From: a virus
Direction: 5' to 3' (one strand)
Virus record (IMG/VR): IMGVR_UViG_3300043122_000178
Coordinates: 1 to 36,467 of that record
Length of the DNA stretch: 36,467 nucleotides
The notes beneath the pieces were generated by a model. The model was not told the DNA's origin, ran no database searches, and worked only from the letters and a program-made list of their open reading frames with translations. Made by a program: the position numbers and the translations under genes. This document shows positions 36,391-36,467 of this stretch, piece after piece. Position 1 is the first letter of the stretch, and each line of letters starts with the position of its first letter.

Positions 36391-36467
36391 CTTTTAAACC
36401 TCCGATTTTTTAGTATTTTATAAACAACCCATTCTTTTTCTTTACCATTTCCATACTTAAGTAGAAA
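36387..36467 (-). CDS. C-terminal end of a gene cut by the window edge
   Basis: The last 26 residues in frame read FLLKYGNGKEKEWVVYKILK then NRRFKR and TGA, overlapping the next gene's GTG by 3 nt. Coding status is inferred from the open frame and the overlap style used throughout the operon. Confidence 0.45.
   Translation of the reverse strand, partial: FLLKYGNGKEKEWVVYKILKNRRFKR

Overview
This window is a strongly AT-rich piece of a contractile-tailed (myovirus-type) phage or prophage. The host looks like a low-GC anaerobe with strong Shine-Dalgarno use and many ATA/AGA codons. Two GH24 (T4-type) lysozymes, one with a lipobox, lean towards a diderm host such as a Fusobacteriota member. A Clostridia-like host cannot be excluded from sequence alone.

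Layout. (1) 1-9452, plus strand: baseplate and tail tip (hub C-terminus, Gp138-type spike, gp25-like wedge, baseplate J, DUF2612-like protein), tail fibre and fibre accessory genes, an amidase/fibre pair, then a lysis region (DUF1353 protein, small membrane/coiled-coil protein, GH24 lysozyme, 3-TM holin). It ends at a bidirectional terminator (9457-9490). (2) 9489-36467, minus strand throughout: nuclease, ThyX, RtcB, phosphoesterase, Cas4/RecB-like nuclease, dUTPase, SSB, RNA-repair nucleotidyltransferase, primase-helicase, replication initiator-like protein, ERF annealing protein, class II ribonucleotide reductase, a sigma-like factor, an M20 peptidase and many small Cys-rich or membrane proteins. 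The genes are packed with 1-4 nt overlaps and nearly all have GGAGG-type ribosome binding sites. No DNA polymerase, integrase, capsid, terminase or tRNA gene was seen.

How the genes fit together: ERF, SSB, primase-helicase, initiator and the two nucleases form the replication/recombination set. NrdJ, ThyX and dUTPase supply dTTP. RtcB with a PF10127-type nucleotidyltransferase looks like an RNA-repair pair. A repeated 14-base promoter-like element (AACACGTTATAATA, four copies) serves the minus-strand operons, and one copy faces the opposite way in front of a hairpin-rich non-coding stretch.

Main discoveries: (a) thyX is split by a complete group I intron encoding an HNH protein; P1, P10, P7 and the splice sites can be placed to the base, and splicing restores the ThyX signature motif. 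(b) Between 5.1 and 8.9 kb several genes have in-frame stops, an A8 slippery frameshift or a frame break. One TGA lies at codon 44 of a 91-codon gene whose neighbouring 91-codon paralogue aligns without gaps. (c) Several genes have AUU, AUA or other near-cognate codons exactly where the start should be. (d) A structured RNA candidate (about 33951-34129) with its own promoter runs against all surrounding genes.
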